DNA from: ZC4RG30 sp039917615 | GTDB lineage: Bacteria; Pseudomonadota; Gammaproteobacteria; Steroidobacterales; Steroidobacteraceae | Assembly (NCBI GenBank): GCA_039917615.1 | Contig: JBDSJD010000029.1 | Coordinates: 248,001 to 312,000 of the forward strand | Direction of reading: 5' to 3' | Length of the DNA stretch: 64,000 bases | In this document: one piece after another, positions 1 through 8,436 of the stretch | How positions within the stretch are numbered: position 1 is the first letter of the stretch | Layout: every line of letters starts with the position of its first letter | Position numbers and translations under genes: made by a program | Notes under the pieces: generated by a model | Databases searched by the model: none | Told to the model about the DNA's origin: nothing | Seen by the model: only the letters and a program-made list of their open reading frames with translations

Positions 1-1234
1 TCGAGGCAATTGCCAGCGCGAGGCCACTGAGCAGACCAATCGCGAAATTCATCTTGTATTTCGGGGAGGAAGGCGTGAACGGCTCCGTCGCCTTGGTCAG
101 CAGCGAGGCGTTCGACAGACTCGTCTGGCTTTGCAGGCTCGTCTGCGCGATATCCCCCGCCAGGCCATCGAGGGTGCGCTGCGCCACGGTGACTTCGTTC
201 TGCATGATCGTGACCTGGTCACGCTTGCGCTGGACATCGGCCACAATCCTCTTCTGCTCAGCGATCTGGTTAATCACGGCAGCCCTGCGGCTGCTGTTCA
301 TGTCCGACGTCGACCGCAACGAGTCGACGACTTTGGCCTTTTCGCGGTCGAGTTGCTCCTTCAGGCTCTTGATGTCGGCCTCCAGACTCTGGCGCTCAGG
401 ATGGTTTACGTCGAGCTGGGTGGCAAGGTTCTTCGCGCGCGCCTCCTTGGCGGAGATTTCCGCCGTCAATCCCGACACCAGCTGGCTCTGCAGGATTTCC
501 GGCGCCGATTGATTGTTGCCTCTGGCCTGGGCCGCCCGCGACCTGCTCTCGTTTTGCTGCGATTCAATGGAGGTCAGCTCCGAAGACAGCTCGTTCAGGC
601 GCGTCGTCTCGTTGTCCAGACGATCGCCGGTCACGAGGATTCCTTCCTTCTTCATGTAGTCGGACAGCGCTTTGCGCTTTTCGTCGAGTTCCAGCTTCAA
701 GGCCTGCGAGCGTGCGTCAAAGAAGGTATTGGCGTCCCTGGCGGGCTGGGCCTTCTGTTGGATGTTGATCTGGATGTAGGCCTCAACAAACGCGTTCGCA
801 ATCTTCGCCGCCCACACAGGGTCCGACCAGGTGGCGTACACATTGACCACGTTGCTCTCAAGTGGCGGCGGCACGGTAATGCTGTTCAGCAACCCGGCAG
901 CGAGCCAGCCTTTGAAGTCGCCCTTGCCGCCAGTGCTCTTGTGCCAGCCGGTTTGCATTGCCGGGTCCTTGTCGAGACCCAGATCCCGGACGACCTGGTC
1001 CGCAACGGCCGCACTGGTGATGATTTCGATCTGGGTCTGTATGAGGTTGGGCTGGATCCCCTGGTTTGCGCCAGCGACCGGATCCTTCGCATCCACCACC
1101 ATCGATGCTTTGGCGGTATAGAGTTTGGGCGAGCGCAGGCTGATGACTTGCGAAACCGCCACACAGGCCAGGAACACGCCCAGCGCCACCCTCCAGCGCG
1201 CAGCCATGATCGAAACGAACTGGTGGAAATTCAT
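1..1234 (-). CDS. epsF: Chain-length determinant / polysaccharide co-polymerase, EpsF-like (3' end outside window)
   Basis: Inner-membrane Wzz-type protein that sets exopolysaccharide chain length and links polymerisation to export. The frame begins at ATG 1234 (MNFHQFVSIMAARWRV) and is still open at base 1, so the C-terminus is missing. The first membrane segment is about residues 15-33. It is followed by a periplasmic Wzz domain (YTAKASMVV, then IQTQIEIITSAAVADQVV) and a long charged heptad-rich coiled coil from about 165 to 350. A second membrane segment (FAIGLLSGLALAIAS) starts at the window edge. The Pro-rich stretch TPSSPKYK just before it is typical of the family. No C-terminal kinase domain can be judged from what is present. 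The divergent neighbour is the EpsE-like export protein, which supports the assignment. The name EpsF follows the family used in EpsE/EpsF-type loci; Wzz is the broader label. Confidence 0.88.
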   Translation of the reverse strand, partial: MNFHQFVSIMAARWRVALGVFLACVAVSQVISLRSPKLYTAKASMVVDAKDPVAGANQGIQPNLIQTQIEIITSAAVADQVVRDLGLDKDPAMQTGWHKSTGGKGDFKGWLAAGLLNSITVPPPLESNVVNVYATWSDPVWAAKIANAFVEAYIQINIQQKAQPARDANTFFDARSQALKLELDEKRKALSDYMKKEGILVTGDRLDNETTRLNELSSELTSIESQQNESRSRAAQARGNNQSAPEILQSQLVSGLTAEISAKEARAKNLATQLDVNHPERQSLEADIKSLKEQLDREKAKVVDSLRSTSDMNSSRRAAVINQIAEQKRIVADVQRKRDQVTIMQNEVTVAQRTLDGLAGDIAQTSLQSQTSLSNASLLTKATEPFTPSSPKYKMNFAIGLLSGLALAIAS

Positions 1235-1339
1235 GAGTGATTACTCGCTCGCCTGCCGGGCATCCCAGACTCCAAGAGTGCACTGATCCGCGGCACTACG
1301 CCGTGATTGCCATAGCAGTATACCGCTGGTCTGTAGATA

Positions 1340-1358
1340 CGCCCCCGTCGTAGGGGCG
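1340..1358. promoter_or_regulatory. Short GC hairpin in the divergent epsF/epsE intergenic region
   Basis: The 281-base gap (1235-1515) between the divergent starts has no gene. It contains a perfect 6-bp inverted repeat, CGCCCC at 1340-1345 and GGGGCG at 1353-1358, with a 7-base loop. Both promoters must lie in this gap, so it could be an operator or a leader hairpin. No clear -35/-10 pair was assigned. Confidence 0.3.
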
Positions 1359-1515
1359 GATTACCATATTTTCCCGTTCCAGCAATGGCTTACATCCGCA
1401 GCCAGACTCTCCGGCGACACTTCCCCCGGACCCAAAGGCTGCGGCCCGTTCCCGGCCTCAGGTAAACTAGGCATCCGGTGTTTTTACCACCGCCCCCCTG
1501 AGGCAGAGAGCACCC

Positions 1516-2373
1516 GTGTTCCGCAACGCACCATTCCGCAGGATCGCTGCACTGATTCTATGCGCCACCCTCGCGGGCAGCGCCGGGGCCGCTGCTCCCG
1601 CGGCGCCGCCTGCGCCGGCCGGCCAGTCGGCCAATTCAGCCGCCATACCATTGGCCCCACTTGGTGCCGGAGACGTCTTCCGGCTGACCCTCTTTGGTCG
1701 GACCGATATGGACGGAAGCTACAGCGTCGCTGACAACGGCACTGCAAACATTCCGCTGGCGGGTGCGGTACAGGTGGCAGGTCTGTCGACCGAAGCCGCC
1801 GCCCGCAAGATCGAGCAGGTGCTGAAAGACGGCAAGTTCTTCATCAACCCGCAAGTGTCGTTGATGGTCGAGAAGTCGGTCAGCCAGCGCGTCTCTGTCG
1901 TGGGCGCGGTACGTTTGCCAGGTCGCTATGTCGTCGACTCCAGGACCACCATCTTGAATCTGCTTGCGGAGGCTGGCGGCGCCACTGACCTGGCCGCGGA
2001 TCTGGGATACATCGACCGCCTCGACCCGTCCGGAACACCGGTCCGCTACGAGGTCAACATCCGCAGGATGACGGATGACAACCCAACTTCTCCCACGCGC
2101 TACCTGCGGGCTGGGGATACCCTGACCATTCCGGAGGCGCAGCAGTTTTTCATCACCGGCAATGTGAAGAATGCGGGGCAGTTCAAGCTCCGGTCGAATC
2201 TGACCGTGCTGCAGGCCGTCGCGCTTGCAGGTGGCAAGACCGAGATGGGCAGCCTGCGCCGCATAGAGATCACGCGCACCGGCAAGGACGGCAAGGAGAA
2301 GAAGATCAAAGCCAAGACCAGCGACAAGGTGCAGGCCGACGACGTCATCGAGGTCAGGGAAAGCCTGTTTTGA
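1516..2373 (+). CDS. epsE: Polysaccharide export outer-membrane protein, EpsE/Wza-like
   Basis: Outer-membrane or periplasmic channel component that exports the finished polymer. The 285-residue protein starts at GTG 1516, with a weak GAGAG five bases upstream. Residues 1-27 form a Sec signal peptide (basic RR, then AALILCATLAG, AGA cleavage region). A Poly_export domain spans about 48-122 (GAGDVFRLTLFGRTDMDG, then YSVADNGTANIPLAGAVQV). Two SLBB-type beta-grasp domains follow, from about 125 (VVGAVRLPGRYVVDS) and about 208 (ITGNVKNAGQFKLRS). The length fits the short EpsE subfamily rather than the roughly 380-residue E. coli Wza. It is divergent from epsF and runs straight into glycosyltransferase genes. 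No lipobox is evident, unlike Wza. Confidence 0.88.
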   Translation: MFRNAPFRRIAALILCATLAGSAGAAAPAAPPAPAGQSANSAAIPLAPLGAGDVFRLTLFGRTDMDGSYSVADNGTANIPLAGAVQVAGLSTEAAARKIEQVLKDGKFFINPQVSLMVEKSVSQRVSVVGAVRLPGRYVVDSRTTILNLLAEAGGATDLAADLGYIDRLDPSGTPVRYEVNIRRMTDDNPTSPTRYLRAGDTLTIPEAQQFFITGNVKNAGQFKLRSNLTVLQAVALAGGKTEMGSLRRIEITRTGKDGKEKKIKAKTSDKVQADDVIEVRESLF

Positions 2374-2377
2374 CGAA

Positions 2378-3448
2378 TTGACTCCCCAGGTTGCCTTCGT
2401 CGGACCCCTGCCGCCGCCAGTGCACGGGTTTTCAAACGTGAACGAGGCGATGCTCGCCCTGTTGCAGCAGCGTGCGACGGTCCATGTGTTCGACCGGGCC
2501 AGTCGTTCAGGCTCGCGCCTACAGGGATTGTGCCAACAGCTGTTGCTGATTTGTAAGTTCATCGGCACCTGCCTTGGGAAGCGGCGCCTGACGCTTTACC
2601 TCCCGCTCTCTGGCGGCAACGGCCAGCTGCTGGATTTGCCCTACATACTGGTGAGCAGAATCTGCCGCCAGCGGATATTCATCCATCATCACAGCTTCGC
2701 CTACGTCAATTCCTCCACGCTCATCAACAAGGTTCTTTTCTCCCTGCTCAAGGATCAGTCGCATATCACCCTGAGCCGCGGGATGGCGACCGCGCTGACC
2801 AGACGCTACCAATTGAATGAACAGAAGGTGGTTGCACTGTCCAACGCCGCATTCTTTTCCGCTGCGCGTGCAAACAAGCCACACGCTTCAGACAATGGCA
2901 CCACGCCAATCCGGCTCGGTTTTTTATCCAATATCATTTTCGACAAGGGCATTGGCGAGTTCTTCGCGGTATTGACGCGGCTGCGGGAACTGAAGGTCCC
3001 GTACCGGGCATATATCGCCGGCCCCGTAGCGTCAGACGCAAAGCAGGAGTTCGAACGCTTGTTGGCGGCCGCTGCCGATGTCGAATATGTGGGAGCGGTC
3101 TACGGCGCATCCAAGGACGACTTTTTCGGCAAGCTGGACGTGCTGCTCTTCCCAACCAAATATGCCAATGAAGCGGAGCCGCTGGTCATACACGAGGCTC
3201 TGCAAAGCGGTGTCTATGTCATCGCCTGCAACCGCGGCGCCATTGCCGAGATGCTTGAAAACGGGGCTGGCCTGGTCGCCATGCTGGAGGGTTTTGTCGA
3301 CGCGGCAGCAGAGCGCCTTCGCGTCCTGAATGATGATCGCGCCAAATTGCTTGAAGCCCAGGCCATGGCTGTCGAGCAGTCGCAGAGGCTTCGTACTGCG
3401 GCAAGCGCGGTACTTGAGAAAGTCCTCACGGAAATTTCCCCGCAATGA
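2378..3448 (+). CDS. Glycosyltransferase, GT-B fold (family 4/1-like), exopolysaccharide locus
   Basis: Predicted cytoplasmic glycosyltransferase adding a sugar to the lipid-linked repeat unit. The protein has 356 residues. The N-terminus has the GT-B pattern PQVAFVGPLPPPVHGFS, a glycine/proline-rich donor-side loop seen in family 4 enzymes. The C-terminal half has the usual second Rossmann domain: GFLSNIIFDKGIGEF, then AGPV, VEYVGAVYG, and an acidic region (NEAEPLVIHEALQSGVYVIACNRG style) in which the family E-x7-E motif can be read. The only practical start is TTG 2378, four bases after the epsE stop and without a good Shine-Dalgarno sequence, so translation is probably coupled to epsE. Donor and acceptor cannot be deduced. 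Confidence 0.8.
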   Translation: MTPQVAFVGPLPPPVHGFSNVNEAMLALLQQRATVHVFDRASRSGSRLQGLCQQLLLICKFIGTCLGKRRLTLYLPLSGGNGQLLDLPYILVSRICRQRIFIHHHSFAYVNSSTLINKVLFSLLKDQSHITLSRGMATALTRRYQLNEQKVVALSNAAFFSAARANKPHASDNGTTPIRLGFLSNIIFDKGIGEFFAVLTRLRELKVPYRAYIAGPVASDAKQEFERLLAAAADVEYVGAVYGASKDDFFGKLDVLLFPTKYANEAEPLVIHEALQSGVYVIACNRGAIAEMLENGAGLVAMLEGFVDAAAERLRVLNDDRAKLLEAQAMAVEQSQRLRTAASAVLEKVLTEISPQ

Positions 3449-3492
3449 TAGTCAGATAGACGACCCTGCGGGCACCCGTTGTCCAGGTAGCT

Positions 3493-4635
3493 ATGCCAAA
3501 GCCGATTGCCGCTAACGATATCCCCGAGCTCACCGGACTGCGAATTCTTGCGGCGCTGTGTGTTGTGGTGTCCCATCTGCACGGGCTCGAGGTTGTCTCC
3601 GCACAGTACGTTCACGACATGCTGGATGGCGGCCGTCCCGCCGTGGCGTTCTTCTTCGTGTTGTCTGGCTTCATCATGAACCACAAGTATCCCCTGCTGG
3701 TGGCGGGGGATACCGCCGCCACGAGGCGATACGCGTTCTCACGCTTTGCGAGGCTCTATCCCACGTTGATATTCTCGCTTTGCATGGCGGCGCCAATCGT
3801 CATCTACCTGATGACAACGCAGGCGCACGAGCAGCTGCTGAAGTTTTACGCCATCAAGGATCATCATGCTTCCTGGCTATCGGCAAGCGGTGTTGCACAA
3901 CTGCTTGGCGTGACCGGATGGCTCCCCGCTGCTGCCCTGAATCAGCCATGGAATGGTCCGGCGTGGAGCCTGTCCTGCGAATTCTTTTTCTACGCGATGT
4001 TCCCCTTCCTGCGGCCGCTGCTACAGCGGCAGTCATCAAGGATGATTATCTCGGCCATGCTTGTGGCGTGGCTGCTGCAGGGGATCTGGATCATGGCGCT
4101 GCATGCGTTCGTCCCGGCAAACAGATCTTCATTCCTGGTTTATCAATTCCCCTTGACGCATCTGTTCGAATTCATGGCTGGCATATCTGCCGGCATACTC
4201 ATTGGCCGGCTCGACAGGCGGCAACTATGCATGCTGGGCGGCGCGACGCTATTGCTGGCGGCCCTGGTACTTGCCGCAATTTCCATCTCCGGGATTTTCA
4301 TGCCTGCCTCCTATGGGCTGACGCCGGTGTTTGCCGTGCTTATCGTGGCGGTGGTGTGGTCTTCGGGCTCCCCGTGGCTCGCGCCGCTTCGCAACCGTGT
4401 CGTCGTCGCGCTCGGGCACTCGAGCTACGCCCTCTATATCGTGCATGCGCCGTTGCTGGTCGGCGCCACCCTGCTCGGGATTGCAGTACCTCTCGGCTGG
4501 CTGTGGTTGCCGCTTTCGATGCTCGCCAGCCTCGCCATACACTACTGGTACGCGGAACCTGTGCGTCGCTGGCTGGTACGGCGCGCATTTCCGCGAGCAC
4601 ATGCTCCCTCCCCACTGGTCAAAGCGGTGAGTTGA
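3493..4635 (+). CDS. Acyltransferase family 3 membrane protein (polysaccharide O-acylation)
   Basis: Integral membrane acyltransferase of the Acyl_transf_3 (PF01757) type, likely adding acetyl or another acyl group to the exopolysaccharide repeat. It has 380 residues and about ten hydrophobic segments. Family marks are the N-terminal LTGLRILAALCVVVSHLHG with the conserved histidine, AVAFFFVLSGFIMNHKYP, and the Arg-rich FSRFARLYP loop near residue 80. NGPAWSLSCEFFFYAMFP is the other conserved family segment. The start is ATG 3493, 44 bases after the preceding stop. It lies between two glycosyltransferases in the same direction, so it belongs to the polymer pathway. The acyl group and the target sugar are not readable from sequence. 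Confidence 0.85.
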   Translation: MPKPIAANDIPELTGLRILAALCVVVSHLHGLEVVSAQYVHDMLDGGRPAVAFFFVLSGFIMNHKYPLLVAGDTAATRRYAFSRFARLYPTLIFSLCMAAPIVIYLMTTQAHEQLLKFYAIKDHHASWLSASGVAQLLGVTGWLPAAALNQPWNGPAWSLSCEFFFYAMFPFLRPLLQRQSSRMIISAMLVAWLLQGIWIMALHAFVPANRSSFLVYQFPLTHLFEFMAGISAGILIGRLDRRQLCMLGGATLLLAALVLAAISISGIFMPASYGLTPVFAVLIVAVVWSSGSPWLAPLRNRVVVALGHSSYALYIVHAPLLVGATLLGIAVPLGWLWLPLSMLASLAIHYWYAEPVRRWLVRRAFPRAHAPSPLVKAVS

Positions 4636-4637
4636 CG

Positions 4638-5486
4638 ATGTTCTCCGTCGTGATCAACCACTATTCGGGAGGGGGCTTTGCCCCGCACCTGGCAGGAGCG
4701 AGCATATTTTCGGCGTCGCTTTCACGCCGGGATCCCCTGGTCAAGGAAGTGCTGGTCGTGGATGGCAGTCAGGATCCCGATCCCGTACTTCAGGCCCATG
4801 TGCAGCAGATGGGGTGCCAGTACCTGCATGCTGGACGCCGGCTGTCTTTTGCCGAGGGCTACAATTTCGGCGCATCCCGCGCATCAGAAGAATGGGTTGT
4901 GCTGTGCGCGTCGGATGTATTTCCCAGCCTGGACTGCTACGCCGCCATCTCGGGGTTCCTGGCCAGAATCAACACAGACACTGTTGGCTGCATCATTCCC
5001 CGACTCACCAGTTCCGATCTCCCCTACCAGAAATCAAGGTTGTTCGCGCGTCATGCCTGTGTGGTTCCCATCATGACGTTGAACTTCAATGTGATGAAGA
5101 GGAGCTATCTCGAATCCATTGGCGGTGTCCCGGTCGAGTATTCCGGGAACTACAACGACATCGGGCTTTCCATAAGAATTCACGACGATGGCAAGCACAT
5201 CTACATGCTGCCTGTCCGTTGTGTTCACTATGGGAGCCTGACTCTTCAATCAGGTGTCTCGAACGTCTCTGCGGATCGCGACAGAGCCAGCTTCGCCGCG
5301 CGGCATCCGCATCTGGTGGATCCGGGCTCCATCTGGGATCTGCGCGTCGGCGCGCTCATGAAACCCGGCCTGATTCCGCTGCTGCTATACTTTTCCAGGA
5401 TGTCTCCGACACGCCACATCAGATCAATTGTCGCGCGATGGATCCTGAGGCTGGTGCCATTGCTGTCGGCGATTCGACATCCCTAA
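4638..5486 (+). CDS. Glycosyltransferase family 2-like protein
   Basis: Likely GT-A fold family 2 glycosyltransferase of 282 residues. The start is ATG 4638, two bases after the acyltransferase stop at 4635. The same frame is open far upstream, but that part runs antiparallel to nothing and overlaps the acyltransferase gene in another frame, so it is not coding. Features are an N-terminal VVINHYSGGGFAP, the nucleotide-binding strand KEVLVVDGSQDPDP, and a loop LSFAEGYNFGASRASEEWVV. The usual acidic DxD position is taken by ASDVFPS. A later NYNDIGLSIRIHDDGK segment resembles the family acceptor or catalytic-base region. The C-terminus is basic and hydrophobic and may touch the membrane. The short spacing implies co-translation with its neighbours. 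Confidence 0.78.
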   Translation: MFSVVINHYSGGGFAPHLAGASIFSASLSRRDPLVKEVLVVDGSQDPDPVLQAHVQQMGCQYLHAGRRLSFAEGYNFGASRASEEWVVLCASDVFPSLDCYAAISGFLARINTDTVGCIIPRLTSSDLPYQKSRLFARHACVVPIMTLNFNVMKRSYLESIGGVPVEYSGNYNDIGLSIRIHDDGKHIYMLPVRCVHYGSLTLQSGVSNVSADRDRASFAARHPHLVDPGSIWDLRVGALMKPGLIPLLLYFSRMSPTRHIRSIVARWILRLVPLLSAIRHP

Positions 5487-5514
5487 ACACTGGCGGCGGA
5501 AGGACAACGGCAAC

Positions 5515-7134
5515 ATGTTTCGTGATGCAACGACAATCGGCACCGCCACCACCATCACTACCGAGGTCTGCATCATCGGTGGCGGCCTGGCCGGACTCGT
5601 GATTGCCCGCGAACTGTCCGAACAGAAGATCGCATCCTGTGTCATCGAGAGCGGTGGATTCGACCCGGATCCGGAAACACGGGACCTCTACCGCGGTGAA
5701 TGCGTCGGAATTCCCTACGATTTCGCCGACGGGTGTCGCAGCCGTTTTCTCGGCGGAAGCTCCAATTGCTGGGGTGGCTGGTGCCGGCCGATGGAACCGC
5801 TCGACTATGAGCGCCGCAGCTGGGTCCCTCACAGCGGCTGGCCGTTTGGGCCACAGGAACTGGCGCCTTACTACGAACGCGCGGAATCCATACTGCAATT
5901 GGGAACCGGTAACTACGATACGGAATACTGGACGAAAGAGATCAACCGTAACGATGTGAGAAGACTGCCTCTTTCCGGAAAGACATTGACCGACGGCATA
6001 TCCCGATTCAGTCCGCCGCTGCAGGCCGGCAAGGCATTCCGCGCGCAATTGCAGGAATCAACAAACATCACGGTGCTGCTGCACGCAAACGTCACCAACA
6101 TCGTGACCGACGAGACCGCGGGCACGGCGCAACAGGTGGATGTGCAGACGCTGAAAGGGAACAGATTTGCAGTGCGAGCGCGGCTCTTCGTCCTTGCAAC
6201 GGGAGGCATCGAGAACGCACGCCTGCTGCTTGTTTCCAATACGCGGATTGCAGCCGGCCTCGGCAATGGCAATGATCAGGTAGGGCGTTATTTCGCGGAC
6301 CACCCGCGCATCACCTCCGGCTGGGTGCATCTGCGACCGCAATGGAAGCGGAACAAGCTCTACGACAACAAGTTCCAGTACCAGAACAACCTGCTTTCTG
6401 CCCACGGCACCCGCATTGCGGCCCAGTTCGCCGCAACACCGGAGGTGCAGGAACGCGAGGGGCTGCTGAACGCCAGACTGGCGCTTACATCGATCTTCCC
6501 CGGCGAGCACGACGCCGCCGGATGGGCCATCAGACGGCTCAGGCGCCGGTACGAAGGCGCAGAGAGCCCCAAGACCACCATCGCCCAGGATCTGGGATCA
6601 GTAGCCGCACACCCGTTCCTTTCGATGGGCTTCGTGGCAGCGCGTCTGTTCCAACCGCAGTTCCTGATTCGCGGAGTCCGCATGCAGGCAACGGTGGAGC
6701 CAGCTCCCGATCCGGAGAGTCGCGTCACGCTATCGAATACCCGGGACGCCTTATACATGCCGCGCGTGCGGGTCAACTGGCGCCTGAGTGACAACGTCAA
6801 GCGGACTTTCGACCGCATGTTCGCGCTGCTCCGCGATGAACTCGAGACGAACAACATTGCGCGCGTCGAACTCGACCCTGCGATTGGCACCGGCGACTGG
6901 CCGGACACATTCGAACGTGAAGGCAACTGGCATCACATGGGAACCACCCGGATGCACGACTCGCCGCGACAGGGCGTTGTCGATCGCAACTGCCTGATCC
7001 ATGGCATGAACAATCTCTATGTCGCCGGATCGTCCGTGTTTCCAACCTTTGCGGCCGACTTTCCGACGATTACGCTGACGGCACTGGCGGTGCGGCTGTC
7101 CAGGCGCATCGCGAGCGAAATCCGCTCGCCTTGA
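5515..7134 (+). CDS. GMC-family FAD oxidoreductase within the exopolysaccharide locus
   Basis: Flavoprotein of the glucose-methanol-choline oxidoreductase family, 539 residues. The ADP-binding Rossmann motif is at about 18-37 (CIIGGGLAGLVIARELSEQ). A substrate/FAD segment FLGGSSNCWGGWCRPM lies near 80, and ATGGIENARLLL near 225. The C-terminal GMC domain carries HHMGTTRM, with the active-site histidine pair region, then LYVAGSSVFPTFAADFPT. No signal peptide is seen, so it is probably cytoplasmic. It is the last gene of the plus-strand run begun by epsE, 28 bases after the family 2 glycosyltransferase. It may oxidise a sugar hydroxyl of a precursor or of the repeat unit; the true substrate is unknown. 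Fructose dehydrogenase-like and gluconate 2-dehydrogenase-like subfamilies are alternatives. Confidence 0.85.
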   Translation: MFRDATTIGTATTITTEVCIIGGGLAGLVIARELSEQKIASCVIESGGFDPDPETRDLYRGECVGIPYDFADGCRSRFLGGSSNCWGGWCRPMEPLDYERRSWVPHSGWPFGPQELAPYYERAESILQLGTGNYDTEYWTKEINRNDVRRLPLSGKTLTDGISRFSPPLQAGKAFRAQLQESTNITVLLHANVTNIVTDETAGTAQQVDVQTLKGNRFAVRARLFVLATGGIENARLLLVSNTRIAAGLGNGNDQVGRYFADHPRITSGWVHLRPQWKRNKLYDNKFQYQNNLLSAHGTRIAAQFAATPEVQEREGLLNARLALTSIFPGEHDAAGWAIRRLRRRYEGAESPKTTIAQDLGSVAAHPFLSMGFVAARLFQPQFLIRGVRMQATVEPAPDPESRVTLSNTRDALYMPRVRVNWRLSDNVKRTFDRMFALLRDELETNNIARVELDPAIGTGDWPDTFEREGNWHHMGTTRMHDSPRQGVVDRNCLIHGMNNLYVAGSSVFPTFAADFPTITLTALAVRLSRRIASEIRSP

Positions 7135-7146
7135 GTCGGCAGCGCG

Positions 7147-8271
7147 TCAGGTGACTATGACTGTGTTCCTGGCCAGCTCATAACAGGGTCGCTGGATGTA
7201 GCGCACGTAGGACCCAGGCATCTCGACGATACTGCGCCCGTCGAAATCAATGCCAGCCTGTTTGATGCCAGACATGCCGTGAGTCATGGCGTACTCATGC
7301 ACGCACTGTGTGAGATGTTCCGGGCCAGTGAATCGGAGGATCTCCTTCTTGGGATCCTCCACCACCCTGCCCTTGTACGAACGGTATTTGGCGACAATGC
7401 CGTCGATCACCTGCGCGAGCAGGGGATGTCCACGCTCAAACCCGAATATCCAGTTCGACACCACCTTGCCCGCATGCTGAATTTCCGTGCTGCCCTGCTC
7501 CTCGAGGCCAGCCCGAAAATTGTTGCGCTCGTAGCTGATGATGCCGGATGTGTTTGCCGAAACAAGTTCCCGCAGGGGAACCAGTGCGGACTTGTTGATA
7601 TCGCAATACCACCCGCCTCGTTCGAACAGTATGCAATACCGCCAGATATCGACTTTCATCGGACCGAAGCAGGAGTTGCGGAATATTTCGCGGATCGGAT
7701 GCCCGGCATAGGCAGCGTCCATGTATTCAGCGGCCAGCTGTTGGTCGTCAAAAAACTGGAACGAGAAATCGCTGTTCAGCGCGCGGAACTCGCTTAGCAG
7801 GCGGGAATGCGTGCGGCCGAACAATGGCGATTTCCAGGTCTGGTAGACGACGTTGGGTATGGCATGGCTCGTGCGCGGACGATTGATGGACAGGTCCGGT
7901 ATGGTCCGCAGCGGCAGCTCGCCAGACAACAACGCGCAGAGGCTCGGAGCCCGCACCCGCAGGCGATGTCCGGCGCCGCGGTAGATCCGCTTCATCAGGG
8001 CTTTGATGGCGGGAGTCGTGACCCTTCCCGCGACTTCGCCTTGACGCAGGCGCTTGTTCACCGGCACGGCGGTGCCCCTGGATTTCCCATCCACGGCGCC
8101 ACGGAATGTCTCGATGTTGGTCGAGACGTCGATATTCACTGTGTTCATTGACTTCAGTGCTGGCCTGGTTTTTCTGAGCTGTCCGCCGTTGGTTGGACGC
8201 GATTGAACGACAATGCATGCTACCAACGTGAATACCGCGCACTGTGACTGCCGCCACATTTTGGACTTCAC
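7147..8271 (-). CDS. Glycosyltransferase with DXD-type sugar-binding region (OCH1/Gly_transf_sug-like)
   Basis: Predicted GT-A glycosyltransferase of the family with the DXD sugar-binding region (PF04488). The hallmark start IPNVVYQTWKSP is at about residue 136. It is followed by FQFFDDQQLAAEYM and the FGPMKVDIWRYCILFERGGWYCDI segment in two parts. The metal-binding DXD of this family reads D-I-N here (YCDINKS), verified on the nucleotides, so the second aspartate is replaced. The annotated start ATG 8271 gives 374 residues with a long non-conserved N-terminus. An internal ATG near 8145 (MNTVNIDVS) is an alternative start. It is convergent with the GMC gene (12 bases between stops). Donor and acceptor are unknown. 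Confidence 0.78.
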   Translation of the reverse strand: MKSKMWRQSQCAVFTLVACIVVQSRPTNGGQLRKTRPALKSMNTVNIDVSTNIETFRGAVDGKSRGTAVPVNKRLRQGEVAGRVTTPAIKALMKRIYRGAGHRLRVRAPSLCALLSGELPLRTIPDLSINRPRTSHAIPNVVYQTWKSPLFGRTHSRLLSEFRALNSDFSFQFFDDQQLAAEYMDAAYAGHPIREIFRNSCFGPMKVDIWRYCILFERGGWYCDINKSALVPLRELVSANTSGIISYERNNFRAGLEEQGSTEIQHAGKVVSNWIFGFERGHPLLAQVIDGIVAKYRSYKGRVVEDPKKEILRFTGPEHLTQCVHEYAMTHGMSGIKQAGIDFDGRSIVEMPGSYVRYIQRPCYELARNTVIVT

Positions 8272-8436
8272 GGAATGCCTGATTTAGCGGCCGGTGTTTA
8301 TCGGTAAATCCCGCTGTTTTGTGAGCGGCTCATCGCGTGATTTACCGTAATCACATTTGCTGTGTCGACGCGACATATGCGGTCGCGCGGGGGCGCAGTA
8401 CGAGCAGGACAAAGAACGCGAAGGCAGTCGGCTGCG

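Noticed and set aside
131..1240. Long plus-strand open frame across the epsF gene
   Set aside because: It is antisense to the clear Wzz-type coding sequence and encodes an Arg/His/Leu-rich composition typical of high-GC shadows.
3558..4637. Open sequence in frame with and upstream of the family 2 glycosyltransferase
   Set aside because: It overlaps the acyltransferase gene in another frame and shows no conserved sequence; ATG 4638 begins the real gene.
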